A stretch of DNA of 64,000 bases from Polyodon spathula (taxonomy: Eukaryota > Chordata > Actinopteri > Acipenseriformes > Polyodontidae): positions 29,672,915 through 29,736,914 of the forward strand of contig NC_054552.1 of assembly GCF_017654505.1 (NCBI RefSeq), given 5' to 3'. Below, piece after piece: positions 1-30,069 of this stretch. The notes under the pieces were generated by a model, which was not told the DNA's origin, made no database searches, and saw only the letters and a list, made by a program, of their open reading frames with translations. Position 1 is the first letter of the stretch; every line of letters begins with the position of its first letter. The position numbers and the translations under genes are program-made.

Positions 1-1197
1 GCTCTGAGCTGTGATGAAATCATTGAAGCCGTAGAATGTGCCGCGTTTTTACAAGTGAAGTCGCTTGCCAAACATCTAATTAATTTAGTTAATTCCAGTA
101 ACTGCATTGAGATGTATCACGCTGCATCCACATATGGCCTGCTGGATCTGTACCACAGATGCGCTCTGTTCATTAGGGACATGCATTCGGATTTAAAAGA
201 AGCTTTGGAATGTCTTCCCATGGATCTTTTGGACTATGTTGACTCTCTCATTCCCAGTACATTTATCGCTGTTGGGGCCTATTCACCCACCTTTGTGCAA
301 GATTCCTTGAGGTCTGTTTGCTATTTGGATGAAGCCAGCAAGACGTGGAAAATCTTAACTGACTTGCCAGCTGAAGCAAGCACGGCCCTGGCAGGTGTCA
401 CTGTCTTAGACAACAAACTGTACATCGTTGGAGGGGTCTATGGCGTCAGCAAGCAGGTGGTGGAGTTAAGTTTCTGTTACGATCCTGAAAGAAATTCCTG
501 GAGTCACTTTTCCAGCCCTCAGCAGCTTCGCTACAACCTGACGTTGATGGGACTCAACGGTTACCTTTACGCAATAGGAGGAGAGTATGACAGAAGGATT
601 ATTGCGTCAGTGGAGAGATACCACGTCTCAACAGACACGTGGTCTTTTGTCTCGCACCTGCCACGCCCTGCCGCTGGGGCTGCATGTGCCCTGGCAATGG
701 GAAGGATGTTTGTTTGCTTGTGGAAGCCAACCGACACGACAGATATTTATGAGTACGACCCTGGTAAAGATCAGTGGCTTCTCATAACGACTTTAATAAG
801 ACCTCAGAGCTATGGACACTATATGGTGGCCCATAGGGACAACCTCTACGTGATGCGGAACGGCCCCTCTGATGATTTTTTGAGATGTATGATAGACTGT
901 TTTAATATTACCACCCTGCAATGGACGGTGATGGCCGGGCAGTACGTGAACAGCAAAGGCGCCCTGTTCACATCTGCGGTCAAGGGGGATTCTGTGTTCA
1001 CAGTAAACCGAATGCTGACTCTTGTTTATTCTGTGGAAGAGAACATGTGGAAACCCAAGAAAGAAATGCAGGGCTATCAATGGTGCGGCTCCTTGCAGAC
1101 ATGTTTCTTGAGAGTACCAAAGAGGAGCAGTGATGACCTTCCCACTGACTGTATAATCCACACAGGTCAACAAGAGCCAGAGGATATAAAACCCTAA
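1..1197 (+). CDS. kbtbd13: KBTBD13, BTB-BACK-Kelch protein (5' end outside window)
   Basis: Frame 1 is open from the first base to TAA at 1195-1197, giving 398 residues. The part present begins in the late BTB domain (ECAAFL motif), passes through a BACK-like helical region to about residue 90 and then a Kelch propeller with blades marked by LYIVGG and LYAIGGE. Signature strings such as SYGHYMVAHR, NGPSDDF and NSKGALFT match my memory of human KBTBD13, a 458-residue single-exon gene, so about 60 N-terminal residues lie to the left. The human protein is a substrate adaptor of the Cullin-3 ubiquitin ligase in skeletal muscle, and dominant variants cause nemaline myopathy. The GTG at 55 is an internal valine codon, not a start. 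The gene faces UBAP1L tail to tail, as in human. No frame break is seen. Confidence 0.95.
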   Translation, partial: ALSCDEIIEAVECAAFLQVKSLAKHLINLVNSSNCIEMYHAASTYGLLDLYHRCALFIRDMHSDLKEALECLPMDLLDYVDSLIPSTFIAVGAYSPTFVQDSLRSVCYLDEASKTWKILTDLPAEASTALAGVTVLDNKLYIVGGVYGVSKQVVELSFCYDPERNSWSHFSSPQQLRYNLTLMGLNGYLYAIGGEYDRRIIASVERYHVSTDTWSFVSHLPRPAAGAACALAMGRMFVCLWKPTDTTDIYEYDPGKDQWLLITTLIRPQSYGHYMVAHRDNLYVMRNGPSDDFLRCMIDCFNITTLQWTVMAGQYVNSKGALFTSAVKGDSVFTVNRMLTLVYSVEENMWKPKKEMQGYQWCGSLQTCFLRVPKRSSDDLPTDCIIHTGQQEPEDIKP

Positions 1198-3408
1198 CGG
1201 GAGCTGGACCTGAACACAGCCACAGTGTACTGTCCCATCCTCTTTCTGGTGCACCAGGGCTTCTGAAGTTCCAATACGAAACAGCATCCCTAACCAACAG
1301 GAAACACATGTTTAGAAAGGAGGTTTGGGACATCACCTGCCTGTATGAAAGACAAGACTGAAAGAGAAGAACAAAATATCAAAAACCACCATTTCAGTTA
1401 AAGCTTCTCACGCTTCAGAATAAGTAGATGGTCAGACAGGCCTCAGTCTACTTGGGTTAACCAAGGACACATGTTTCTGAAAATCACAGACGTCAGATAT
1501 AAATGAAGTAGTGCAGTCTTTTTTCAAGGATGTTGCTTGTTTTCCAAACAACAACTGTTATCTCCAAAACACAATTACTTTCCTATCGATTTGTTTTCAT
1601 ACGTTTACAGTGGTGTACCAGAGACACTTTTGGAGTTTTTGTTTTGTAATTTGAATATAATATAAATAACCCTGTGTAGACATATTACTGAATAAGCCTA
1701 TAGCAGTTTTATTAAAACCCTGTGTGAAAATTGAAGTGTCTGAAATGTTTCAATTTATTCCCCATTCCCTCCTGATTGACCTCTGAACTGTTTTGTTTTT
1801 TGTAGACGACTACAGAGGCACGTGTTTCCGACTGCTGTGCTCAGTGGCTTCTTCAGTTTTTTGTGTGTGTATTGGCTTGTGTAGACTGTTTGATACATAT
1901 CTCCCTGTGCTCTCTGTGGACACGGAAACAAATGTTCCAAACACTTAGGCCTTTAAAACATCTTTCCAGTTTTGATAATCAACACCCTGTTTTATGAACC
2001 CCAGGTCCTGGAGTTGACAATACAGAGAAAATCTAATCTGATTTTGGTCGCCGGGCGTAAAGTCTTTGGTGTGTATGAGCATGGCAAACAAATGCAACTA
2101 CAATTACCAGAGCACTTTGGCAACGATTCTCTTTTAATGATCAATGTGTTATGCTAGTTGGTCCCGAGGTAAAAAGTTGGAAATACACAAGCTTGCAGGT
2201 GCAAAGTGGAATTGAGAAGAGCTAGTATAGAAAAAAAAAGATGATGTTTGGTTGTGCTTCCTTGCTGCTAGTTTTTGTTTTCCGTTATGGCAAAAACTAA
2301 ATGGTCCAAGGGCCTGGTTAGCTGGTCAGTTGTGTTTCCTTCATTGCACTACCAGTCTGCTGTTTTCATTTCCTAGACCTGTCCGTAGGTTCGCAATAAC
2401 ATAGAGTCTAAAGTGCGAGAGCTTTGACCTGTAGGAGTTCTTGCATTTTATGTACTGTACATTTCTTTGCTAATAAATCCCTTGCAGGAGAAGGAATGTA
2501 ACCTTAATTATAAACATGTTTTTATTCTCTCTTATTACATTAACTAACAAGCAAGCTAATAAATCCTGTGCAAAAAAATTCCATCTGCCAAGGAAAATAT
2601 GGTCAGGAGATAGCTGTTCTTCATGCAGGCTCTTTACATTCAGTGTGGGTGTGTTAATAATAGTAACAGGATAAAAGAAAAGCCATCATCGCAAGATAGA
2701 AATCTTCAATAGATTATTTGTTTTACTTCCTCAGATTTCCTTTGCAACAACACTTTTGTTAGGCATTGCATTCTGTAAATCCATCCAGCCTGTAATCCTA
2801 AACATACAGTTGGAACATTTGTGAACTTCAATAAAAGGACCAGTAAAATGTGTTATAGGAGGGATATCATCCAGAACTAGGAAACATTAAAAAGTACTGC
2901 ATATTAAAAAAAAAAAAATGGAATGATTAAGTGTTGGTGCTGCATGAACCGATTATTCAAAATTAAGTGACGGTCATTGGTGGTGCTTGTGTTAGTGTAC
3001 TATTCAAAGTGAAACAAGTGAAGAAACAGCTGCATTTCTTTAGACTCTGTGGAGAACAGCAATCCACACCAATCCTAGCAGCTCTACCTTCACTTGTGTC
3101 AGTTTGAATGTTAAATTAGCACAATCAACACCAAGGTACCTGATTGTTATTACCGGATTTCTGTGAAGATCTCGACCAAATAATTGAATAATTGCTTTGT
3201 TCAGCTCCATTAAGTTTCTTTTAGTATTTCTAAAAGTATAGGGGTAACATGACACCTCAGTTCTTTAAGCCACAGTATTCATACTGATGGATTCAAACCA
3301 CTCTGCAGGTGTCAAATATTTGCAAGTGACTATAGGAAAAAAAACATGCTTGCCAAGCACTCCAGTTTCCAGCTAGTAAAACAAACACACTAAATGGAGA
3401 GTAAAGGA

Positions 3409-3414
3409 TTTATT
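3409..3414 (-). terminator. Candidate UBAP1L poly(A) signal
   Basis: TTTATT on the plus strand reads AATAAA on the UBAP1L strand, about 620 bases past its stop codon at 4034. Other AT-rich hexamers nearby could serve instead. Confidence 0.4.
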
Positions 3415-3560
3415 TGATTCATATAACAATGATCACAGTATAATACACTGAGTCAATGTCCCATTACATTCAATTTCAGTAATAATACATTTCATACAAA
3501 AACAAATTCACACTTTTAAATTCAAAGTGAACATATTATGATCAAACTGAAGCGGATTGT

Positions 3561-3600
3561 CAAAACCTGGAATGGGTGAAACTGCTATGCATTAGGAGTC
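3561..3600 (-). repeat. Partial copy of a dispersed palindromic repeat
   Basis: The stretch AAAACCTGGAATGG followed by AAACTGCTATGCA and a diverging GAGTC-containing tail matches the right end of the copy at 39124-39245. Only one arm of the palindrome is present. It lies in the probable UBAP1L 3' UTR. Confidence 0.6.
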
Positions 3601-3759
3601 AGATTTCTACCCCTGTACAGTACCAGCGTTTAATCAGTAACAATCATGAATCATGATGAGGCGTACAATGGCAAGTTATAGCATACAGCAGTATGACGCA
3701 AGACTGGAATACTAAATTAGCACTACAGTAACCCTTCGGTTAATTTGATACACAAAATG

Positions 3760-3790
3760 AATAATAATAATAATATAATAATAATAATAA
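3760..3790. repeat. (AAT)n microsatellite
   Basis: About ten AAT units with one interruption (TAATATAATA) at 3771-3780. Confidence 0.85.
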
Positions 3791-4033
3791 CAGCAATCAA
3801 TAAATAAGTATCTGTGGGCTATAAATCTCAGGAGAGTTTACAAGAAAAAGACTTTGTAATCCCCTGTGAAGTGCGAGCTTTTATTTAAAAAAACAAAAAA
3901 AAACATTTTAACTAAAAGAAAAGGGCTGACACAGAAAAAAACAGCACATAAAGCATGTGAATAATAGTGGTAATGTAACCCATTTGGGGCTATGGTTTCA
4001 TTTGCTGGTAGTGCTGCATGCAGTTTGACTGAA

Positions 4034-11925
<7,892 letters not shown>

Positions 11926-14115
11926 TGTTCCTCCTGAGGAGGGTTTTCAGGCTTTGTTAGAAACAGCAGACCAAAAGGCACATCGTAAAATATTTAGCGA
12001 ATTACAATAACCTGGAAATACCAGCCCAAACATGGTCATTAATACCTTCAATTCTTTGCATACATGCAGTTAAAGCTTTTATTAATAGGGTTATGCTGGC
12101 CACTTGGCAACAGCAACATTATCAAAAAGCATGTTTTCAATATTACTACACCATATGAGGTATGCTAATGTATGACGTGCCGTCTTGAAATGAATACTAC
12201 ATTGGTGTGAATAACTCTTTTTGCTCTGAGTTTTGCTGCTTTTTCGCTTTTATTCATTCTGCTCTTCATGAAAGATGCTGACATGGCATCACTGTAGTCG
12301 TACTGAACTCTGTGCTGTGGACTACTGTCCACAAAGGAACAAAACTGACCAAGCAACTCGAGCGGCATTAACCGTAGAGTAGCTTCACCAACCAAAAACA
12401 CTGATTACTGTACATAAACCTGTCTGCTAATAGGCCTAGGAAGTACTTGCACTGAACGGGACTCTGTCTCTCCAGCCTGACTGAAAAGAGAACAGAAGCT
12501 TTTTCAGCACAAGTGCTTGTTGGTCTGGCTTTGTAATAAACACCTACTTAGCTGCTTGAGAACCATGATCAGCAAACACCTGCGTCTTCAAACCACCTGG
12601 CTGTGTAACCTGACGTGGCACACCGCAGCACAGTGGCGTGCTCACCCTGCTGTTTGTTACATTTTCCAGCAGGTGGTCTGTAAATACACGCAGTACAGCA
12701 ATGCCATAAACAACAGCTATTCCGTTCACTTTTAAACCACTGACTTAACTTTGAAACATGAAAATGACTATTTAAATATTTTTGGAGTTACAAGCCCCTT
12801 TAACGCAAGCTTGTATGTCCAGTGATTAACTTCATTTTCATCATTAATTTAAAAGTCAAGACAGGATGCTAGAGAGAACTCTTCAACAAGAAGCCTCCAG
12901 GTACTGTACAGGGCCATTAGGAGCAAAGGGATAGAATCCTAGAACAGTTTATATCACTGAACTTTCCATTCTCTCATTTGTTTAAATAACAATACTTGTC
13001 CCACTTGATATGCACTTACATGAGATGACAAAAGACATTCCCATCCTAAAGTGGGAGAATGTATCGCAGAGTAATCTAATGTCATTTGTAAACAATAGGC
13101 ATTTCATTTTCGCAACTTAAGTTCTTATGGTCAGATAGTGAAATAGTCTAAAACAGATACTTTTTGTTATTCAGCAAAAAAAAAATTATATGAATTATTG
13201 AAATAAACCCAGTATTGTTCAATGTTAAAGATATACATCTTACACGACAAATTAGTTGTTTGAGCTCATAAAAGATTAAGTAATCTTACGTGTGTCTTGT
13301 CTGGAAACAGAATTCATAGATGCCCCACAGATACTTATTTCTTCAATTATGGAAATGCTCTGTACAATAAGATCATGTTTTAAACAGCAGTTTATGGTTG
13401 AGAAAGGTATTTCAGTAACAGTAAGAGAACTAGAAATCTGATAAACAAATAAGAATAAAATCCAATCTAAAAAGACTTGCCTGTAGGATCCTATAATGGA
13501 GCGCCTTGTTCTTGATTCAGCTGCGATGTTCAGATCTTGTTGCTTTGTTTTCTTTCTTGGCGGACGTGCTAATAAATGCTAATTCCTCTTGAACTGTTAA
13601 TCCACTGACATAACAGGAGATCCAGCATCATCTTCATGGCAGCTGAAGCACATGCAAACAGGCAAGATTCCACGTGGACTTGCATCACTACATTAGCTGC
13701 TGTGTGTAAATAAAACATTTCAATTGCAGACAAAAAAGAAATGCAACAAATACTGTATGTGTCAATACACCTATAAATCAAAATTGCAATGTTCATTTTC
13801 TTTCTGCTGTTGAATTTCTCAGTTTAGTCCAATGTCTTGTTTTGTTAATGGCTTGCTTGGAAAGCAGGTGAACTTTGTCAACTGCACTTGGAAAAACAGC
13901 TAGAAGATCCTAAACAGACAGGAGCCATCTGAGTCAAGAGAAACAGTTGTTCCAGCACAATTTTCTATTGGCCAAATATGTAGATAAAAAGGGAAGAAAA
14001 ATACTTGCTGTGTTTAAAAGAACTTCCTCTTGTAATAGCAATGGACAGACACACACACACTTTTTTGGACAAGTAAGTTTATTGTCTTTTATTGAAAAGG
14101 CCCTGAGTGGACAGA
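11926..14115. other. Region between the UBAP1L start and the PDCD7 end
   Basis: About 2.2 kb. It should contain the UBAP1L promoter and any untranslated first exon, which I could not place. Open frames here show no splice sites or recognisable domains. An (AC)n run of a few units occurs near 14050. Confidence 0.5.
14078..14093 (-). terminator. PDCD7 poly(A) signals, two close copies
   Basis: TTTATT at 14078-14083 and 14088-14093 read AATAAA on the PDCD7 strand, 23-40 bases past its stop codon at 14116. They predict a very short 3' UTR. Confidence 0.6.
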
Positions 14116-15545
14116 CTAGTCAGGTTTCTCGAGAGCAGTGGCCCACACATCGTTAGAGGGAGGCACTGGAAGAATCCAGCCTTGAGGAATGAAGCTGCCA
14201 TCCGGGTGATCTGGAGGTGCCAAGAAGCACTCCCAGTCCCTCCTGGTGAGAAAACCACAAGCTTGTTTTGTCAATTTTGAACACACAACTGTTTCCTGTT
14301 ATAATCAATGCTGTTTTTCATTTAAAAATGAGAAATCAAAAAATATATTTTTTTTGGCACTGGAACAACATACCGTGTGTATTAACTTTAAAACACATTT
14401 TCATACTTCCTATAGCAACTAATGCAGTACTTGGATGTGATCAATGTATTGCTTTCAAAGCTCATTTACCTGATCTGTATGAGTGCATGTGAGGAATGCT
14501 CAGCTTGCAAGTAGTAATGTCTGAACGGCTGAAGAGGGTGCTCTGGATGCATTTCAGCTGGTGAAACAAAATGTGGATCTCATTCGTTTTATATCATTAC
14601 ATCCATCTGCAGACAGCTCAACAGCTCTGTCTTAGTGTGGCAACGCATAACAGTCTCCACAAAAGCTGCTGGCAGAGGGAAACAGTTTGTTACATATGTT
14701 CCTTCAGAACTAAAAAAACGAAAGGTCAGGTTGTAAGACTAGGCTGGCATACCTGAGTTTCCAAACAGCATGGACTCGACTTGGTACTTTCTCTGCAGCA
14801 GTTTCTCTTTTTCCTTCTTGTGTTTTCTCTCCCGCTCTCTCTTGCGCTCCTCTTCCTGCTCACCCTCCAGCATGACTCTCAAAGCCTTCTCCTCAGCGTC
14901 GTACACCACAGTGCGTTTCACAATCACTTTCCTTAGCACAGCCACCTGCTGCTCAAAGGCTTCGTCTGCTGTGGTTTCTGGGTGTATTCCTGGGGGTTTT
15001 ATAGGGATTTATTTTAAAAAATGGGGGCTATTGTATTTGAAGGATTTAAAACATAATTCATACACTGTAGTGACATAAACCAATTTACAAAGACTCATGA
15101 AAACACAGTACATCGTTAACAAGGTCATCTTTCGATAAGTACCAAGTAAGAAACACTGATGGGAAGAACTAATGCTCTAAGGTGCCGTGAATTGGAAACA
15201 GATTTTCAGTTTTAGTCCAGGAAATGTATTTTGAGGCATAAGATCCATTTGTAAAACTGGGTAAACCTGCAATTCAACTGTAAAATTAAGAGAATATTTT
15301 TTTAAAAATACTTGAGAAACAATATTCTGGGGTGTTGTGGCAGGTCACTTATTGTTTAACAGTCTCAAATAAATAAAGGAATCTTCTCTCTAAGTTGTGA
15401 ACAGTAACATTGGAAGATGGTGGGACAAACTGAATGGTACAGAACAAGCAAGAAACAACTTACTTGCATCTATGAGCAGGTAAATGACTGCTCTGGGCAA
15501 TTCATTGCTAGCTTTACATTGTTAAGATGGTTGTATTCCTTTAAG

Positions 15546-15578
<33 letters not shown>

Positions 15579-17758
15579 CTGCCTATGCACTTGTTGATAA
15601 ACTGGAACCATAATTTCTTTCCTATTTACAAGCACACCTTCCATATTTTACCCTTTCTAGCAGCCGCCTCCTTCCTCAGTTTGCGCAGTTTCTCCAGCGA
15701 GCGGAGAATGTCCATCATCCTTTTCGAGTCGGCCTGTTTCTTCCTCACTTCAGACAGCACGCTGTCTGCAGCAGCTTTCAGTTCCTGCTCCTGTTCACAA
15801 AGCATTAGGTTTTAATGTTATCTTTAAGATTAGCATACAAGTTAGAACCCAGTACCAAAACAACACCTACAACATTTGTCCAGCAGTGGCAATGTTTGAT
15901 TTGTAGAAATGTCAACAAAACCAATGTCAAAATGCAGGATCCCTGAGTATTAAAAAAAAATATATATCAATTAGGAGACAACACTGTGATTGTTCAACTG
16001 CTTTCATTTGAAGCCAATTTAACTAGCATATTGATTAAAAGGGAATGGGGAATTGATTTTAAAATAGAACTGGAACTGATCCCTGCACTGGTACATAAAT
16101 TAAAAACGAGGTCATGTACTGGAAACGTTGAAATGATGTTTGCTTTCTCCAAAGCCCAAACACCGGGGATCCCCAGCAGACATGCAAGCAAGGAGAGTAC
16201 AGCCCCCTGCTGGAATAAACGTGAATGCAAGTTTACATTGTAAATAGGAGTTCACACTTCAGCTTGTGTCCAGTACTGCTGTGTTGATTTCTATCAGAGG
16301 ATAATCACCAACATATACAACATCACTATGATAATTTACTGCAGTACCAAACTATGTTGCGCTGACTAAATCCACATTTATTTGGAATACTTTACTTGGT
16401 TTATTGTGCGTTTTGAAAAACAAAATTACCCGTTTCTTTTCTTCAACTTGCTGGACGCATTTCATCCTCCACCTGTCAATCTGCGCCTCCCTCTCGGCTG
16501 CCCTGGCTTCTTCCTCCTGTTTCTCCAGAGTCTGTTCCTGCTTCTTCCTCTGAAGCCTTGACCTTTTCTTACTGATCCTGCCTAGCTTCTTTTTAACATT
16601 CTCAATATACACAGTGTCATCTAGAGTCTTTAATTTCTCTTGGAGTTCCTTCTTGACCGCCACTGCTTTCACGTAGGACTCAGACCAAAGGCTCTCATTC
16701 TCTACGTTCTGCTTCAGAACCCGACACAGCCGAGCCAATTCCGACACCAACCGAGCCGCGCTATACACAGCGTCGCGGGCCTCGCTTACCAACGGGGTGC
16801 GCTCTGACTGTTTGGGGCACGACACCTTTGAAACTTTTCTGTTCCTTTTTGACAAAAACTTTGCAACCCATTGGTCGTCTTGTTGCGCCTGTCTGGCTTC
16901 CGAATCTGGCTGCGCAACAAAGTATTTCTGGTGGCGAGAAGTCGTTGACGTTTCTTTCCAATGCCAGTGCATTTCATGTGCTGACAATGTACTTTCAGAA
17001 AAGTTATACTGGGAAGCTTCGGGGTTATGATGTCTCTGATAATTAGAATTATTAGGAATGGCAGGGCCGGACTGGCTGTGAAACGTACCAATGTTACTGT
17101 AAGAACTGGGATCTTCTTGAGGAGGTCTGTTATAACGTGGGTCTCCAAATTGCGTCTGCATACGAGTAGAATAATTGTTATTTGGTTGCCACGGACTGTC
17201 GTGACAACCTGATACTGTCGGCGGCTGCTGTCTGTAACTGAATTCAATTTGTGGAGCGTTACCGACACCTTGGGAGATCCGATCAGGTCCCGACGGACCA
17301 GGAATCTCAGAAAAAGGAGGGTGCACTGTTTTACTTAAATCCATTGTTCTATGCCCACCTGGGTTCGAAGCGTTATCTCCTTGCTGGTGATAAAACGGTG
17401 ATCCATACGGTGGTGGCTGTAAAGCGGCTGACCTGTCCGATTCAAATCGTTGGTCTCCAGGAGGGAACTGCTGCTGGTGTCGGTAAAGATCTTGCCTAGG
17501 CCAAAAAGATCCACCGGCGCCGCTGCCATGAATTTCACCAGGGTTTTGTAGTTCAGAACGCTGAAATGCCCCATGCATAGACAAATCTAACCCTCTCGAA
17601 GTCCGGTTTCTAGGGAGCATATCGCCCCTCGTACCCGAGTTAAAGAAGTGCGCGGCGCTTTCCTGATTAGAAAACTCCGGATTCAGTGGCGGCTGTTGCT
17701 GCTGTGGAGGTCTTGCAGAAAAATACTGATCATGCTGAAATGGCGGCGGTCTTTCCAT
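14116..17758 (-). CDS. pdcd7: PDCD7, U11/U12 di-snRNP 59K protein
   Basis: Five coding exons on the minus strand: 17758-16430, 15790-15652, 14989-14753, 14557-14470 and 14242-14116. The phases agree (0, 1, 1, 2) and the product is 639 residues (human 485). The first 300 residues are a low-complexity Pro/Gln/Ser region starting MERPPPFQHD. From about residue 330 the chain becomes a long charged coiled coil (KKELQEKLKTL, then EQELKAAADSVLSEVRKK). Exon 3 carries DEAFEQQV and ALRVMLEGEQEEERKRE, nearly identical to human. The C-terminus has PFRHYYLQAEH and FIPQGWILP, also as in human. The human protein is the 59K component of the U11/U12 minor spliceosome particle, which recognises U12-type introns. 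The extra length is all in the N-terminal low-complexity part. Confidence 0.95.
15546..15576. repeat. Poly(A) tract
   Basis: 31 consecutive A residues in PDCD7 intron 2, read on the plus strand. It may be the tail of a degraded retroposon, but no recognisable body lies 5' of it. Confidence 0.9.
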
Positions 17759-17960
17759 TGTATTGCCTACAATCCAAAGTCTAGACTTACTGAAACACGT
17801 TCATGTGCAGAGTTAACTACAATGCAAGCAGTGCTTTTCAGCGTGTTGTACTGTCTCACACAAGCCACACATCCGCCCATTTAAGGGGGTTGTACACTTC
17901 CGCACAAGGGCATTGTTTTTAAACTCGATAAGCGACATCAGAGCGACACCTAGTGCAGCG
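17759..17960 (-). promoter_or_regulatory. Probable PDCD7 promoter / 5' UTR
   Basis: This stretch lies directly upstream of the PDCD7 ATG. It is richer in CpG than its surroundings and holds ETS-like CGGAAG near 17958. No TATA box is obvious. The transcription start cannot be placed from sequence alone. Confidence 0.4.
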
Positions 17961-18295
17961 GAAGACAGACGCTGTTCGAGTTAGACATCCTGCGCTCCGT
18001 TTCTCAGAAACCTCAATTCATACCACCGTTTACATAATTTCTTCATACTGGTCGACAGTTAATTTTAATACAAGAAATTACGTCTTACGTAACCTGTTAA
18101 GAGGTACTGAATACGCGTGGCTGCTAAGACAGCGATTGCTTGTTATATACTTGATAATCTGTCATCGACTTGTATTTGAAAATAACAATAATTATTCTCT
18201 ATAAATATTTATAGATATTTTATATTTTATATTCTCTATAAATATTTATTACTTATCGTAATTTATTCTCGCTTTTAATGGCTAGGCTTTGGAAT

Positions 18296-18304
<9 letters not shown>

Positions 18305-18362
<58 letters not shown>
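18305..18362. repeat. (AT)n microsatellite
   Basis: About 29 AT units preceded by a short (AC)n run, between PDCD7 and the 3' end of CLPX. Confidence 0.95.
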
Positions 18363-18367
<5 letters not shown>

Positions 18368-18780
18368 GCACATGGACACAAATGTTCAGCGTTGATTTGG
18401 AATTAAACTTTAATTTAAACTATAGTTTTTCTGTTAATGTGGCCCTCAAATATGGATACAGAAGACAAAATGTTCACCCAGTAATTGAGTGTAAGAATGA
18501 CAATGCTGTAATTGATATTTTACTTTTAAATGTTTTGTTTTGTTCATCCCTATGGTCTTGCCCTATTTTGTAAATAAAATATGGTCTGCCCTTGGACCAG
18601 TCTCCAGTACAGGTTTCGACATTGACCGTGCTGTAAAACTGACATTGGGCTAACTCAGTCATAATGAGTGTAAGTTTAATTATGTATAACTTGTAACGCA
18701 ACACAAGATGTTTTGAGTTATACATGAACTACTCATTGTCTTCATTATTCCATGCCCTGTCCCACCACATACCAAACAGG

Positions 18781-20252
18781 TCTAATTTTTTTCGGTGTAT
18801 GTCATTATGCATTTAAATATACTGTAAAAATAGTATCTTAAAAACAAATGGTTTATACAGATATATACATTTTATTTATATATTTGAACAAGCACACCGA
18901 CAGACCCCTTTGTTTCACAAATGTTTTAAGTAGGCATAAAACTGTACTTTTTGACCTAATCAAATGCATAAAAATAATAAAATGGGCAAGGTTTAAACTG
19001 AAATTAAGAAAAAAAAAAAGGCCATGAAATCACCACTCATGTATCCAATCTCCCCAAAAGAAAACAAACAAAAACCCTCCTACATCATTATTTTAACAAA
19101 ATATAGGGCCAATGAACAGAAGTACAATTATTATTGGTAGACTATGACATTATGGCTTTCATATGGAGAAAATCCACTCAGATAAAGCTTAGAGATCCTA
19201 CAGCATTGTGTAAAAGCACCACACTGGCAGGAAAGCTGAATCACATACAGTCCTCATGTACAACAATAATCTAAAACAGATTTGGATCTTTCATCCCTCT
19301 GTAGATGGATTTTATTGTATATATATTTTTGCAGTTATACTTGTATACATGCAAAGATAGAAATCACTTAACTGTTTGATGAAGGCAATCCCTTTTTAGC
19401 AGGTGGTAAAATAATCAAACTATTAAAAAACAACTACTTCACATTGTATTTGTGACAAGATTAAATTTATAAAGATTCTAAACCATTTCAACATGTTGAA
19501 AAGCAACAGCATATTAATGTACCTTGAAAGGGTAGTCATTAAAAATGTAAATCAAGATGCACCGTTTCTAACGATTACCAGCCTTAAAAAAGAACTACCC
19601 TTTAACATGCTAAAAATGTTTATAAAAAAATAGTCGTTTATTAAATTTGTTTACGGCATTACATTATTTCTATGAAAAATGTACACCAAATGCTAGCCTA
19701 AATGTTAATAAACTTGGAAACAAATGATTTAAATACCACCCCCATTTTGAACAGTTTTTAATTTACGTGATCCCCTGAACTCATTTGATTCCCATACCAT
19801 ATCAACCAATATACTTACGAAATCAAGATAAAAACTAGCTATTTAAATGTGTGTCAAGAATAATACAGGGTCTGTATTGATATCCTCAGACTACAAAAGC
19901 CAAATGTCTCAGTCATTTCACAGGTAAAGACATTACAAACTGTCTGTACTTGTTAATGCAACTCTATGCTTAACAAAATCATTGCAAGATTTTAATGCAA
20001 CAACTAACACTGTACCTGTACTTGGTGAGATCCATACTGTTTTACACTTGAATTGATGCATAATGTCCAGTGTAGAAATCAGTATTATACAAAACAACAA
20101 AACGAAAGTGATCTGCTTTACATTTCTATTCCAGCACTTTGCTTTCTGATCATGTATTTTAACTTTCGATCAATGCCTTAACGTCTTCTAGAAAATCCAT
20201 TGCTTCCGTTTAAAAAAGTCTTGTAGGAAGTTCTTGAAATATATTCTAGGTT
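18781..20252 (-). other. Probable CLPX 3' UTR
   Basis: About 1.5 kb of AT-rich sequence after the CLPX stop codon without a credible exon. A minus-strand AATAAA (TTTATT at 18871-18876) is the most distal clear hexamer; closer ones also occur, so the true end is uncertain. Confidence 0.45.
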
Positions 20253-29193
<8,941 letters not shown>

Positions 29194-29986
29194 GTTTTCT
29201 CTCTTGTTCTTCCTTTTAAATGTCAGGTGAAATTATGTATTTTTTTTTAACTATCGCACAGTTGCTATCTAAGTCGTTGTTGACAAAACTTAGGCCGAAG
29301 CCTGACAACCCACCTTATGAAAAAGCGTCAAACATAAAACAAATAAAAAAATTGCATGTTTGGATAACAAATGTGTTTGTGAAAATATCATACACATTAA
29401 ATTATATGCACCTCGGTTTTCAAGAGTAAACGAAAAATAAAATAATAACGCCAAATTTGGATAAGGCAACACAAGTAGCCAACCACAGCAAAGCAACTCA
29501 AAATTAAAATGGTCGAGTCACTGCAAAATTACAAGAGCCTTCGGTGCAACTCCGCTTCGTCGAGGTATTGCAGTGTCACAATTATTGCAGGTGACGTGGA
29601 AGGTGTTTGCAGCTTATTATAACCGACAATAATGCGATTTCAATGTGGTTTAACCCTGCTTCCTCAAGTAGGTCAGCCACTGCAATGCTTTTCTTTCTTT
29701 CTGTTGAGCCACTGCAATAGCTCTAGCTGCACAGCACGGCCTGCGTTACGTAGCTGTTTGGGTCACATGCCACAAAAGGGGGGGGTGTCAATGTGTGACA
29801 GTTACAGTAGGCATTTTCAGTGACTGGATTCCCTTCCATTTTTTTGTTTTGCTTTGCTAGTTTAGTTCCTATACTAACCCGAGCAAGCAAATTCTGTGTT
29901 TGAAAACTGGGTCTCAAATTTGCAAATATACCATAAGTCTCCTTTAAGAGATTACAAAATGTGAAAAAATAAATAAATAAATAAAT

Positions 29987-30069
<83 letters not shown>

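Larger units (their letters stand above)
1198..4033. other. Convergent 3' region of KBTBD13 and UBAP1L
   Basis: About 2.8 kb without a supported coding exon. The left part should be KBTBD13 3' UTR: AATAAA-type hexamers lie near 2472 and 2830. The right part should be UBAP1L 3' UTR: a minus-strand AATAAA (TTTATT at 3409-3414) lies about 620 bases past that stop codon. Short open frames here lack splice sites or recognisable domains. An (AAT)n tract lies at 3760-3790 and a partial copy of a dispersed repeat at 3561-3600. Confidence 0.6.

Noticed and set aside
16786..17268. 160-codon minus-strand open frame within PDCD7
   Set aside because: It is another frame of the PDCD7 first exon and lacks any recognisable domain.
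17360..17372. GGTTCGAAGC resembling a tRNA B box
   Set aside because: It lies in the PDCD7 coding exon and has no A box or acceptor stem at the right distance.
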